A stretch of DNA of 64,000 nt. Source: Monarcha castaneiventris obscurior. Lineage: Eukaryota; Chordata; Aves; Passeriformes; Monarchidae. Within the stretch, counting starts at the first letter, position 1. Each line of letters opens with the position of its first letter. The notes under the pieces were generated by a model. The model made no database searches and was not told the origin of the DNA. It saw only the letters and a program-made list of their open reading frames with translations. Below are positions 14,901 to 28,699 of the stretch, one piece after another. The position numbers were made by a program, and so were the translations under genes. The stretch is taken from the NCBI GenBank assembly GCA_026261815.1, contig JAMPIT010000484.1, positions 13,862,501-13,926,500 on the forward strand, written 5' to 3'.

Positions 14901-17900
14901 AAAACTGTTGGATGACTGATTGACAGACCCTACAAGGAATTTTTTTGTGACTTGTGAATATTATTTGTTGATAATGTGAATGCAGTTAAAGACCTTACAT
15001 CCCTATCATTCTTTTAAATGACATAATATTGTTGATTAACTTCAGAAAGCATATATACATTAAACTGAATTAATTAGCCTGGCATTTTTTCTGCTCTGAA
15101 AATGATGACTACGTACCACAAGCACAAGAGGAAGACAGAGAACAAAAAAGGAAAAGGTCACTCCTTTCTCCCTCTGACTCCCCACTCCTTTTCTCATGCA
15201 GTCAGCCTGTTTTTCCCTAACGTATATAAAATGCCACATCTACAAATTTTCACTTAGGTGTATCAGGTTGTAGCACCACAAAAGAATTCATCTCAGATGA
15301 TGTGAATATTTTAGATGACTGCATTATTTTTAGAGTGATTAATTCTAATCTAAAAAGCTTGCCGCAAAAGATGGGTGATAATTACAGTAACAGGTTAACT
15401 AATGAAAAGGCAAAGGAAAATGAATAATATATTGCAGATTTACAGAGGATGTAGCCTCTCATACACTTTTAATTAATTATATATTCATCTACATATGTTA
15501 CTTAGACAAAGAACCTCCATTTTCTAACAACCTCCCCATGCTGTTTGGCAGGGTTTCATTACATGTGACTGTTTCACAACTGCAAGGAGAAAAATGCAGC
15601 CAAATACTGAAGAGATCATTAATAATACATGCATTCAAGTATTTTAAAACTTGTACAGGAAAACTTTTGGGAGGAGTGAAAAGTCCCTGTGTTGTGCTCA
15701 CAATATTTTAAACCTCTCTATTTTTCCAAAGTATCTATTTTTCCACAGCCTCCCAAACTTACAGAGTTGCCTACATAGACCCAAAAGATACATCAAATTA
15801 GCATATTTCCAGCTTACTCGAATTTCTGGAGAAGCAACTATTAAAGGATAAGACAAAAAAATCATTTTCCATTGCTGTGCATTTACTCATTGAAAAATGC
15901 AAGCATTGGAGACAATGCAACAGGAACAAGGCATTCACGGACTGGTCCTAAGTCATGGGTCCTCAGCTTCTAAAACCTTCTTGAGCTGGGGTTCAGAAAC
16001 TCACTATGAATTCTGTAATGATCAGATAAGCAGAGAGAATAGTCCATAAAAAGATGTGATTACCACATCAGTTGTCATCTTTTTAATGGCTATCACTCTG
16101 TGAATGCTCACAGAACCCTCATTAACCTCTCAAAGCTTTCTTTCAAGAGCCATCAAACTAAGTTAAAAATCAGAAAGGATTTTCTATGTATGATCTTTTC
16201 TTTGCTCCCAAACTCTTGCTGAGAAAAACCCTAGAAAAGAGTCTAGATGCAACTAGATGATACAAACTGGTGCAGCATTGCATGTTTAACATTTTGTAAT
16301 AAAATATGGAACCACAGCAGTGACTAACATTTTAAGTGTTTGCACAGTAACAAAAATAATATTAAATCACTAAATTATGGTGTATCATTTCATTACTACG
16401 TGTTTTCCAACAGAACAATGGTATATGAGATGATTCTTGTCCAGGTTTACTCGTGTGCTAACCCAAACTGGCATTTGTTCCATTTAGCTTGGTTTACATC
16501 TTGAGAAGTTCATAAATATTCAGTAAAGCTGCACTTACAGAGCACCTGGATTTAAACACCTGGTCATCTGGGAGCATGAATTTCAGTTATACAATTCAAA
16601 AGTGCATAAAAAGTTCATTAACAATTTCTCATTCCCGACATTTAACAAGGATCAATACTAAAATTTAGATGTGGCAAAAAAGAGACATTGTATATATTAT
16701 AGAATTTAAATCCCAAAGTCCAAGTTTGCCAAACTGACATCTAAAACCAGTCTCTGGTATCCATCCCTTGGGAATACTTTTCATTGCTTCAGCATGACTG
16801 ACCTGATATTCAACCTTTTAAAAATCAGGCCAGTTATATTTAGGCACCAACCTATGGACTTGGAACCTGATTTCAGACTTCGAAATTTAAATTTACTACA
16901 ATATTTACAGAAGCCCACTCAATTTCTTGCCAACTAATAAAATTACTAAAGAAATTCAAAATTTCAGTCACCATAGACTTTTAATATCCTAAGGACTTAA
17001 TTTCATACGCTTGTGTTCCAGCACACTCTGCTTTCTGAGGGGCTTCTGTCTCCTCCTGCTGTGTCTGTGACAGAGCTCACCTACACCTCCCAAATTCCAT
17101 GTGTGCTTTTATCCATGTCGCTGAATGAGTATTCTGTAAGTAGCCTAATGCATTGCTCATGTCAAGAAGGACTTCTTGAAACAAGATTTTGGGAATGGAA
17201 AGTAATTTGCAGAGGACAGCAAGGAGGAAGGACTTGCCATCAATTTCACAATGGGAAAAATCTACTTCACTGCCATCTGTGCAAATCATGCTGACATCTT
17301 CATTAAATATACCATTTGTTCTGAGATACACAAGTCAAAGTAAGAACTAAAAATCCTCCATGCTCTATAAACTCTCTAAGATTTCAGAGAGAGTTTGTTT
17401 TATTTAAATCCGCACCATCAGCAATAAGATGTAATGCTACTTTTGTCCACAGAGTCTAGAGAAAGGCAGGTTACAATTCCTTTATAAATAAGAAAAGGAG
17501 GTAAGACTATATTTGAACTGGAGGACAGATGAACTTCCGAGAGTTCTTCTCCAAAATAAATTCTTTTATACAAAATATTTTTTATACTACTAACAGAAGC
17601 ATTTAAAGAAATTGTGGTGTCATCTCTGATGGCAACCCTGCTTCCCTTGTGAAGCATCATTCTCCATCTTTAATAGAAGAGTAGTGGAATCATAGAGTAC
17701 ATGGAGGGAAATAGCTTTAAAGCTGTAAAAGGAGCAAGAAGAAAGAGAAAAATGCTACACACTCATGTAGAGATACAAAGCTGCAATAGAAGCTGTCAAT
17801 AACTTGAATGAAACAGAAAAACCCCTTTATCATCAGTTCTTCAACTATATCACATTTGCTCTGTGTTTTTGATGTGGGAAAGGAAAAAGCCCTGTCTGTG

Positions 17901-20900
17901 AAAAATCTCAGCAGACTTTTTTATCACTGCAAATATTTCATATTTTGAAAACATTTCCCTCCAGATAGTTTCATCAAAGGCTAGTGCCTATTACATATGC
18001 TTACTCCTTTATGATTGATTTCTTTTGATTGCCAAACTTAGAAGTGATGCACAGCTTCTCATCCTACCATAACATCCAGACAAAGGATACTTTCAATTCC
18101 ATTAATTCTTGGAATTAATTATAATTACTTGTAATTCACAACAAATATAACAAATTTCCCTTTAGATGTGTCCAGTACAAAGGACACTAGGAAATATAGA
18201 GAACCTGCAATTGTTATTTTGAATGATACCTTCATCAATGTTGATGATCAGAATTTTTCTGATACTTTGTCTTCTTTTTTCAAACACCAGACAATAAAAA
18301 AATAGCTGACAAACAGGAAAATGAATGCAAATAAAACTATATGGGGCAAAAATATTTTATCAAACAAAAAGGCTTAGTCATGAAGCTTGATAATAAAGCC
18401 TCTTGTGCTATTCAGCACCAAAATGTCTAAAATTATGATGAGCAGGTTCATGAAAATTCTCATTATGTTAGTCCTGATTCCTTCAGGAATATCCAAGATA
18501 AAAACTGAATCTGACAGAAACCATTTGTGGCTAAGCAACAGTTTCTGCACTCACCTATCTGAAGTTTGCGTTAGTTCTACAAAAATGCTTTGTTCCTGAT
18601 CTTCTGAGCTGTTTATTAGATATGCAAAGCTCATTCTTGTGTAATTTACTGAGTTAAAAGGTAAAACATATATCTTAAACAACTATAAGAGGAAATATGT
18701 GTTTGAAATTCCATTCAGATGATCAAGCAAGTGGAGCCAAAGTTTTGGGTTTTTTAGAAATTCTGACACAGTTTTAAATTCACTGTTATTATCACAGGTA
18801 TTATTTCTTAAACAAAGTCAACACATAGGTATTTTCTGATCCAAAGGAATATGCTTTACTTCTGCAAGAATTTGAAGACATTTATTATTGTGATTTTCAA
18901 AGGGACAACATTGATACTTATTGTGTAACAACATATGTTTTACTAATTATTCAAATATTGAAGACTTTAAAGAATCATTTCAGCCTTAAAAAATTTTCCC
19001 TCTTATTGGAACCTCGTGTTTCTTAGTATTATAGCATTTGCAAAATTTAATTAAAGTTGGTATTAAAAATGCCTCTTGTAAGCTGAAAGTAGAGCCTTTC
19101 TTGGTGCAGTTAGCAACACTTCAGCTCACACACGTAAATATTTCTTAGAACTCTAGCCAGCTTTTCTCCCTCCCAGTAGACCCACAAAAAGATGTGAACA
19201 TCTCAAGGAACAACATATCAACATTTTTAATCTTCTGACTAGAAATGTCGTGTATTTGTGCTTAAGAAACACAAACACACTTTCAGGGAGGAAAAAAAAG
19301 CCCAGAAAGGATCGATAGGTAAATCTGAAAAATCAGGATCATCAAAGTGTGAAAAACTTCCTGTCTTTAAGTGTGCCTTATGCACCTTACTCAAAACTAC
19401 TGCATAAGGGATGCACATAAGCAAAAACTGGAACTCTAAAATGTGAAATCTGCAGGGAAGTCCTCTCAAGTCAGTTTTGCCTTATAACTTTTAGAAACTT
19501 ATGCAGCTTAGAGCTCCCTGACTATCCAAATAGTACTAAAAATGAGGTAAATTTGTCTCCTCACCATGATTATAATTTTTTGTCTTGCCCTAAAGTTGAA
19601 GCACTTCAAGGGTACTTATTATCAAGTCATGGCTAGTGTTGGACTTTAAACATTCTGTATCTAACTATGGCTACTCATTTTAGTGTGGGTTTGAAAGTAA
19701 GTGCTGTAGAAATTCCAGTGCAGAAATAATACAGCATGTAGCAGCTTATCTTTTAGTCAGCACAAGCAGCAAAGACTAACAATTTTGTGAGTTATTAGCA
19801 GTCACAAAGAAGAATGGTGACCAAGGATTAAGAGAATCATTTTAGAATTCTGGCAGTATTCAGGTTCAGTGACACACAGACCTGATGAGTTACAGTGAAA
19901 AGCTTTGCTGGAAAGTAAGACATGACATGTCTTATCCTTTTCCACAAAAGAACATTCCTGGATCAAGGTGGACATAAATCTGTATTACTCATGCTAATCC
20001 TTACACTATTTGATGAGCTACTAGCAAGGGATCTAAAACTTAAATGTGGAAGTTATTATGACACAAAGCACACGAGCAGAGGCATTACTTTGCACTGAAT
20101 AGCTCCACATTTTCAAATGTAAATAACTTTCTGTTTCTGGAATATATTTGAACCAATGAAATACAATAAATAATAAATTAACATTAAAAAAATGGTATTA
20201 ATTCTTCTCCTAGGACCACTCTAACAGGTAGTTTTGTTTATCTCACATTATTCAGTGATCACACTTTTTGGTCAGCTTTGTGTAAGCCAACTCTTTTATC
20301 CAAAACAATTTAATCAAATCCAGTCAGTAAGTTCATTTGTATGTGGCTGCATGGTTTAAAAACAACTCTTTGTTGTGGCATTAACAATAGCCTGCAGTTA
20401 TCAACCATCCACAGTTACAAGGACTGACAATGCAATTAATTGCAATACAGCTTTTAGTGAAAAATTTCACTGGGCAGTTTAAGTCACCAACTAATTGTTT
20501 CGAACAGGGAAAAAAATACATTTTGTTACAAACATGATTTCCAGTAATGGGATGGATGAGTCCAAATAAGGAATAGATGAGCATATTTGAAACAAGTGTA
20601 AAAAAAATGCATAGGTATGTCCATAGCCATTGTGATTATTTTTTAAACAAGTCTTAGAACCAAATTTAATATTAAATCTAGCTCATGGCTCTTAAGCATA
20701 TGGAAGATGAAGATTGTGACAGTAGTTAGCAGTCCTTACTTTTAAACTACAATAACAGTATATCATGTCATCTTTAAGAAAGTATGGTCTTCACATCGTT
20801 GCTATTAAAATATGAGGGTTTCAAAAGTGAGTATGGTGGGACAGTAAGATAATATTAACAAAATTCTTAGTCATGTGCTGTGTCTGAAGGCAAGTAACAT

Positions 20901-21240
20901 TTCTGATAGGATTTGGTGAGCATAAATTGAACTGACCTTGGAAGAAACCTTAATGTCCTCATGTGCATAAAGCAGTAGGAGCTATCTATATGCAGTTTCA
21001 CACCTCATGAACTTTTACACGTTATTCATCTAAATCAGAGAACCAGATACAAAATCTGGCACTTGGGACTTTATGTGGATTTCTGATATTCCTTGGCAAA
21101 TGTGGAGTTCTGAAACAAAGGGCTATATTTAAATGATTTACAGATATAGGGGCAGGATAGTGGGGGAGAGGGTTACTGTCATTATTTCATCCCAGATGCA
21201 CACCTAAAGTACAGATAATCATTGTTCTGCCTAAGTGGTG
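5972..21240. other. Gene-free AT-rich intergenic DNA
   Basis: I see no supported exon, RNA gene or intact transposon in these 15 kb. Open frames are 60-110 codons, are scattered over all frames, and have no family resemblance. Small local features are an AT-rich patch near 10835-10880 and a 9-bp-arm hairpin (AAACTCTCT / AGAGAGTTT, 17369-17396). Confidence 0.55.
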
Positions 21241-21249
21241 TTTCAAAAT

Positions 21250-21660
21250 ACCCCACTGGAGAGAGCACAGCGGCTCAGAGACTGATTACACAGAACATCA
21301 GCGAAGACTGCAGAATTTCCTGGCATCTGGCACACTCGTTTAAATGAAGAGCTTGTCATATGCTGGCTTTTCAGCTGTGGCATGTCACCTCGAGTCTGCA
21401 GTGCTGCGGCGTGGGAGAAACGACACAGCTGATATGCCAGGATGTGACATACCTTTAATTTCACATGCCACGCATGGCTGCATCCCCCACTGTGAAATGT
21501 TGCAGGGGCATATTTTTCAGGTGACGTTACGTTGTTTTGCTGGGCTATTTGCTCCACTTTGAAGTCCAATTAGCTTTTGAGATGAGAGAAGAAAATATTA
21601 GCCAAGCTGTTTGAATGGGACACTTTCGCTGGAGACAGTTTTTAATCCTCTCATAGTGTT
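21250..21660. promoter_or_regulatory. Candidate conserved non-coding element
   Basis: This stretch keeps about ten CpG dinucleotides while the surrounding DNA has almost none. It contains E-box and CRE-like words (CAGGTGACGTTACG near 21520-21532), CTCGAG, and an AATTAGC homeodomain-type site near 21570. Retained CpG and mixed composition in otherwise AT-rich neutral DNA suggest selective constraint, for example a distal enhancer. Nothing in the reading frames suggests a protein. The call rests on composition only. Confidence 0.25.
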
Positions 21661-22132
21661 AAGCACCACTGCTACCATCATTTATTTTATGTCCAGCAGA
21701 TAAATGGTTTTTCAGAACTGGACTATCAAATAAGATGCATGAATACATGAGAGAAACCGCTACATAACTATTTTTTGCAGAAGTCAAAACCAGAATAAGA
21801 TGGCAAAATGTGCTATATGTCCTTTATACAGAAACCAGAAAATACATGGTTTAACACATATTATCAAAATTTCCAGTAATATGTTAAGTTTTCCTACAGA
21901 AATTATAAAACACATAGAAAACTGCTTAAGAAACCTACGACAATTGCAGAAATACCAAAGGGATACAGTGCCAGGACTGCCACAACAGAAATAATCTTTC
22001 ATGTTGGGACACTCAAGTTTTAAAATTTCAAAACATAGTCACAAACATACAGTTGAAACACAGAGTTCTGAAACCAAGTTTTCGATAGGGCACTTCATAA
22101 AAATACAAAGATCTAAATCACTTGACTGAAAC

Positions 22133-22154
22133 TTTACATACCATGGTATGTAAA
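22133..22154. repeat. Perfect 22-bp palindrome
   Basis: The half-site TTTACATACCA is followed immediately by its exact reverse complement, giving 11 paired positions with no spacer. A perfect palindrome of this size is expected by chance well under once in 64 kb of random sequence. No element boundary or gene lies next to it, so its role is unknown. Confidence 0.9.
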
Positions 22155-22993
22155 TATAGGCTATTCTCAGCCCCCTCTTTATGACCTTGATTCTTTAAAT
22201 ATCACCTGCTCCCCACCCCATGCCTGCCTTTGTATCTCTTGCAGAAAGAGTATTTCACATCTTTACTCAAGCAGGAACATAAAATACTGATCATTTGATG
22301 ATTAGCAAACATTCCAGCAAGGTTAAGCCCTTATTTTTGTAAATATGCAGTATCTAACAATTTTCATTTTCTCAGTAATAAATAGGCTTTAAAAAATACA
22401 CACATAAATGCTACTAGAGGTACTTGAAGTTGCAATAAAAAACTGAAGTTATGTTTGAGAGGCTTTAACGCTGACTGGCCAATATTCCTAAGTCACAGTC
22501 TGGATGCACCTAAGCCAGGATAGCTCTGTCTCTGAACCTATTTAATTCCTCACTCTTTTTCCTAAAATAAACATGTAATTTTCCTATTCCAAAGAGGGTT
22601 TGGTAATCCAAAGGATTTGCTCTTTTTGCCACAGTGGGGATCAATACCACCAATTCAGTTATTATTTGACACTCCAGTGAGCCAGTGCCCAACTCAGGCC
22701 AAAGTAAAAGCAGTTCAAACAATGGAATCCTGGGTACCTTATGGCCATCCCAAAATTCCCATTGCTGCTATTTTGACTCAGTAGTGGAGAAGATAACAAT
22801 TCATTGAGTCCTGATACTTCATCTCGTCAAATTCTAAGACTCATAAAGTCTTTTACACATGTAATAGCCCTATTATTTTTGCACACTTCTATTATAAAAA
22901 GTCACAAAGGGATTCTTAACTATAGTTCCTGTATGATAATGAATATTTTTCAAAATTTAGTGGAGGAATGATGCAATTGTTGCCAGGATTTGA

Positions 22994-23062
22994 CTAAAAA
23001 AAAAAAAATTAAAAAAAAAAACCAAGAAAAAAAAGGAAAAGAAAGAAAAAAGCATGAAAAAA
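22994..23062 (+). repeat. A-rich simple sequence
   Basis: Near-continuous A runs broken by TT, CC and GG. It could be an eroded poly(A) tail, but no retrocopy can be recognised upstream. Confidence 0.85.
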
Positions 23063-24516
23063 ATCATTACTACCTTCTCAGAGGACAATGGGTATTGAAT
23101 CATCAATAAATGCAGTGTGAACAGTCTGCCAAATTTGCACCGAGAACCATCAGAAAAAATAATTTTGAAATATAAAAAGAGCTCTGAAAACTAGACACAA
23201 GAATGTAAACAAGAGCTATTCTTTTTATTCTGAATTACCCACCTGACTCAGTGCCATAATTTTCTAGGTAGGAGGATGAGAAAGAAAAGAGAAAAGATTA
23301 AATATAATTTCCCTTTACTCTCTTTCTAAGTGAAGAGATGGATGAAGAAAACATAGGAATCTGAAAGGGCACAATTTCTCCTGTTATTGCAAAATTTGGG
23401 ATGTGCGGTTAAGCCTGGGACCTTTTAACTGTGTTCAAATTTGTGGTGTTATTTTTAAAAAGGAATAATTTGTGAAAAATTATAAGATTAAAATGCTTCC
23501 CACAACTCCCCTAACAATTTCATGCAAATATCTTAACTGCACATCCCTTGTTCATCTCCTGTCAACCCTTTCCAGTGGAATGAGGAGCTCTTTACACTGG
23601 GTTGAATGTGAGCCTAGGTATGAAGTTAAATCCACAGACTGGGACATTTCTAGCACAGTGATAATTATGCAGCAAAAAAACCCCAGAAATACATTGATTA
23701 TTTGTCCTGGATTTTTAACTGAAACTATCATGTCTTTAACACAGCATAGATTAGAGATACACTACAACTGCTAACCAGTCTGTGAACACATGAGTTCACT
23801 GTAAACACTTCTCCCCACACCATGGCTGGGAAGTGGACTGGCTGCACATTTATTGGTGTAGTCTTTTCACATAAATCATAGCTGTCCAAAGTCTAATCGG
23901 ATTTTCTCTGGCTGCCAATGTTCCCAAAGGCTTCTGCACCATCAGCTTGGCAGCTCCCTGAGCGTGGCCCAACCACACACTGTGGAGCCTCCAGGGAGGC
24001 TCCTTCTGTTGTGCACATCCCTCCATGGCCAATTAAACTGGCTCCAGAGTCACCTTGTGCTCTGGATGGTGCAAAGAGCCTGCAGTGCAGTCAGGACCAG
24101 GGCCAAGGTGTTGTCAGATCAGATCCTAAGGTTGGGGAACGTTCTCGGAGAGAAATTTCAGAGTTACTTTCACAGCTCATTGCAGAAGCACCACACAAAT
24201 AACCTTCTCATGAAATAAAACCCTTCCCCATGATAAAAGCTGGAAATGAAAGCATTCTCACCTCAACACAAAGCAGCTTCATACCCAGCAAAGCAGAACT
24301 GCAAAACACCGTTATGGTCGTTGACCACGGAAATTTCTAAAAGAAGCCTTGGATAATATTATGCATTATATTTTCTAGGTATGACAGGTGAAAAGATATT
24401 TAGAAAGATCCCTATTTTAGGAATCATTTTAAGGTTTATGTTGCTTGCAAAAATTGTAAGTTTATTAAATATATATGGCATTATTCAGTACAGCATTTTT
24501 ACTGCCGTACTATACA

Positions 24517-24880
24517 ATGACAATCACCTATAAAATGCTGACTAACCAGCAGCAGCTGTTGAAGAACTTGCTGGAGTTGCAAACCACCCTTTCTCAGAAG
24601 TTTGAGCTACAAGCTGAGAAAGCTGAAATATTAAGGAAAGAATAAATTAAGAACTAATTAATAAAAACTGGCAGCTGACTGCAGAGTGCTTTCAGAAACT
24701 GAAGATTCAAGATCTAACATGACAGTTACCTGTAACCCCAAAAGCTTTATAAGAACACCATAAAAATGTGGAGGTAAACTAAAAAGACTTGAGGAAGCAG
24801 CTGTTTAAATAGTAACACGAGCATTTCACAATAATTGTGAAATACAAACAAGATTTAAGGAAGAATACTTTTTTATGAAT
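24517..24880 (+). pseudogene. Frame-broken relic of a coiled-coil protein
   Basis: An ATG at 24517 opens 42 codons rich in Gln, Leu, Glu and Lys with heptad-like spacing (LLKNLLELQTTLSQKFELQ, then AEKAEILRKE) and ends in TAA at 24643. From 24651, in a different frame, the same style continues (ELINKNWQLTAECFQKLKIQ and later EHHKNVEV, KDLRKQL, KYKQDLRKN), interrupted by stop codons at several points. One frameshift plus repeated stops in otherwise coherent charged, helical sequence is what a decayed coding region looks like. No introns are visible across 360 bp, so it may be a retrocopy or one ancient exon. I do not recognise the parent gene. The alternative is chance, which the continued coiled-coil character across the shift makes less likely. 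Confidence 0.4.
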
Positions 24881-27800
24881 ATATACATATAGCCATGTAT
24901 GTGGATGCAAATATATAAATGTATTTGTACACTAAGCTTTTTTGGTAAGGTCCCTTTTTTAACTGAAGCAAAGCTATTTGCACCACAGAGTAGAGATGGC
25001 TGTATTCCATACTTCCTCTGTGCATATACATGCCACAGCTGTCCTTGGCTTTAGTAAGTGCATGCCCTGTGTTGATTAATCAGTTTTAACCAGGAAGCCG
25101 TGTGAATGTCTATTATGAATATAATTAAATCAAATTGCAGTAATTCTGTTTAAAGTATATTTTTAACACATGTTGCACAGCAATGTTTCATGTTGTGGTA
25201 CACATCTTAACACCAACACTTTCCTGTGGATCTGCTTTTTTGAAATGTTACAATTACGTCATTAATGTTAGAACCCATTAATGCCAATTTCACAACTGAG
25301 GGATTTTTCCTTGCCTCTTATTTGATACTTTTTTGCATCAAATCTCTGCCTGGCTTATATTAAAAATTACTTGGTGTATTTATTGACACTGAAATTAATT
25401 TCTTTAGCACACTGCATATTGGTAACATTTTTTCGATCCCACATTAATTTTTTGGCATGTACTTATTGAGGCAAAGTCATATGCAGAGAATATCAAAAGT
25501 GGACTATTTCAAGAAGCTTAACGGCATCAGGATGTGGAATTCAAACCCAGATCATCTACTTGCCTGGAAAAGAAAGTACCAGAAGAAAACACCAGAAGGC
25601 AGACAAGTCTCCCTGTGTCCATGTTTGCTCTCAATAGTGTCCTTTCTTGAATGGAAATTGACAGTATTTCTTTATAAAAGTGATTCCTAGGGAATCAATG
25701 TCTCAAATCTAAATAGTCCAGGCAAGGGATCTATTGACAGGATGATTTATGAGTGCCACGGTGCAGTCATAGTAATAAATACTAAAGGGCCAAGATGGTC
25801 TGTAAAGCAGCATGAATTCCTTTAAAAACATCGTGCCTCAATTGCAGCCTGCAGCTCCCAAGAGGCTGCCCTCCAACACAAGCACCATGGATTCCTTCAG
25901 CACACTCACTTCATTCTTTTGACCATTTCCCAAAATATACCACTTACACACAGACACAATAAATTAAATTTTTCACCCTTCCTAGTACTCCAAATAACAC
26001 ACAGAATAAAGTAAAAGGGACATTAAAAAAAAAAAAAAAAGGAAAAATTAAAAAGAGCATTTTTTTGTCTAAATTCAGGTGCTGTTTTCTGTAGCTGAAT
26101 TAGTTTGGTTGATACAGTTTCAATTGCGGACTACCAGGAAAATACATTCCATCCAATTAAAAAATAAATTTGTATTTACTATGTGATAATACTTGGGAAA
26201 TGCAGGAAAAAGACATGTAGTCCTATTATGGTGAACCACCAACTAATCAAAAAGTTTCTTACTCACAGTGTCTCTCTCCTCCGTGCTCTAAGATTATCAG
26301 CAGAGGGAATGGGAATTCGAGATTTTGCACAATGTCAAGATCAAAATCAGCATTGAGTAGAAATAATACATTTGTAACTTCATGGGAAAAAAAGAAAAAT
26401 TAATTCCAAACCAAAAAAGGAAAGATCTCAGTCATTATGGATTCAGTAACTTACAATCATTTGTATTTAGCGTCTATTAGGAGAAATATTTTCTATTTAA
26501 AGAAACATAGCAGAAAATAAATCTTGATTCCCTTATATTTCAAATAGGGCACGATATGGACCAGTAATGAATAATAAAGTAGGATTCTAAGAGCCCAAGC
26601 TTCAGGTTATTTCTACCTAAACAGCAGCCTTTTTGTGAACCCTGAGTGAGTCTTTCTGGTTTTATGCTTCAGCTTTCCTATCTGAAAAATGGGAAATAAA
26701 ATATTATTCTTCAGATGGATTTCTACATTTTTAGAAAATACCAGGCATGTAAAAAGTCATAACATGTTCTTGGTGAGATAAAAAAATAATACACTAATAA
26801 ACACAGCCCCATTAAAACTCTTAAGTACAACTAATATAAGTTTTTGCATTTATGTTGTCTTGTGGGACATTCAGTTGAATATGGGCAGAAAGGTATCTAA
26901 AAAAAAAAAAAAGTTTCAATTCTAGTGTAGTCATATAAGAAAGTCAGAAACTCTAAGCAAATGGTGGAACTAACAGCAAGATTTTTTTCCTTTTTGTTTC
27001 ATTCTCAGAGACCAGGAATGACAGCATCCATCATCTGTAAAAATGAAGTTGGGAGCATGCAGCTGCAGAGCTGTGCAGAAGCAGGCATGGTGTACCCAGT
27101 AAGTGTTGTGCCCTGCAGGCCACAACTCACTATAAATCCATCTATCCCACAATTAGACATTGCAGCCTGAACCCTCTGTTCAAAAGGGCACTGGTACAGA
27201 TTGCACTGAAACCAATAATTATTCTCACCCACACCAATTCGCAGCACAGAGAGGAAGGAAGGTCTCAGGAACCAATCATTAAAGGCTTCCCAATGGTACA
27301 CAACAGTACCACCAATTGCATCTCTCTCTGAATATTTCTAATGCATTCCAAGATTTCATGAGGAAAACAAATAACCATGCTTAGATTGGAAATTGCTTTT
27401 TTCTTACAGGAATATTCACGAAAAACAAGAGTAATTGTTTTGGTATGAACATTGCTGAAATGCGTGGAAAATGCTTTGATATGAACAAGCATATTTTCTT
27501 CCATATTCTCTCTCTCCTCATCGATTAAGTTCACCAAAGGAAACAAAACTGCTTGCTGGCCTGCATGGCAAAAGCAGCAAGAAGGTAACCAAATCAATAG
27601 GGAAGCGATTTTGAGCTGAGCAAGCAATTTTTAAGCTGCATTTTACCATCCTTGAGAAAATATATAATGACAAATGCATGATGTACACTTGTAAGAGAGA
27701 GGATTGAATATTTGTTAACACTAACTCTGTTGCAGCTTCCACTGGACTGCAGGAACATCTCTTGTTTTGTACCTGCATTAGACAGGGAAAAAAGATGAAG

Positions 27801-28690
27801 GGAAGTTATTACACAGTAGATTGTCTTTCTAATAGAGAAAAGACTGATGAAAACTGGTCAACAAGGGATGAGGAAAACACCTACATCAGAAATCCTGTGT
27901 TCTTCTTATGGGGATTCACATTAGAATTTAGATATAACATTCATCTTCTTGTAGATTGTTTTTAAAACAAGAAATTCCATGCAAAAAATATGAATGAAGT
28001 CCTGCAGAACTGCAGGATCCTTTTTCTCAGTATTAGAAGCTCAAAATGTTCAATAGACACTCAAGGGTTTATTGGTTAACCAGCTCTAAGATAAACTTTC
28101 CTCAGAAGCAAAACCAAAAGTGCTTCCCAGCTGTGCCCCCACATCTGTGAGCTGCTTGGCAGGTAGGTAAATGTATAAAACAAAATTGAAATAACTACAA
28201 AGGCAGCTCAAAAACGCTCTACCTCAAGAAATAAAACCCTAGTTTTAACACTTTTTTTAATCTCAATGATTAAATGAGTTGTGGTTTTCTTGGCACTGCT
28301 CTCACTTGTGTGACCTGTCAGGATGTACAGTACCACTGTTACAGCAGTTTAACATTACTACGAGGCAATAAGATCATAGAACAGCAGATCCCCTTCTCCA
28401 CTCTCACCTGTGACCCACTTTGGCACATTCTTTTCATTGCAGGAACAGCCTGGGAAACACTTTGAAATTTTTAACACTTAGATTTTTCCATTGTCTATTT
28501 ATAGCACGTGGGAGTGAAAGCACAGAAACTGCCGAGTCTGTGTTGTCAAGAACTGAATATAGATTCTTAGACTACCACACACATGGTCTATAACCGTATC
28601 ATAACCCATAGGTTTTGATCCATTTAGCTCTTTAATGAGCTCTAAGTATAGCTAAAAAAAAAAAATTAATTAATTAAAACACTTTTTAAA
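24881..28690. other. Intergenic DNA, no gene seen
   Basis: AT-rich, with a 16-A run at 26025-26040 and an A-run near 26900. Minus-strand open frames at 27005-27301, 27265-27627 and 27518-27778 overlap in a chain but show no domain, and I could not join them by plausible splice sites. Confidence 0.5.
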
Positions 28691-28699
28691 AGCATCCAG

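Larger units (their letters stand above)
21661..24516. other. Intergenic DNA, no gene seen
   Basis: Apart from the palindrome at 22133 and the A-rich tract at 22994, this stretch holds nothing I can name. A slightly GC-richer patch at 23890-24210 has overlapping short open frames (94 and 84 codons) and is followed by an AATAAA. The products match no family I know and there are no splice signals to link them. Confidence 0.5.
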
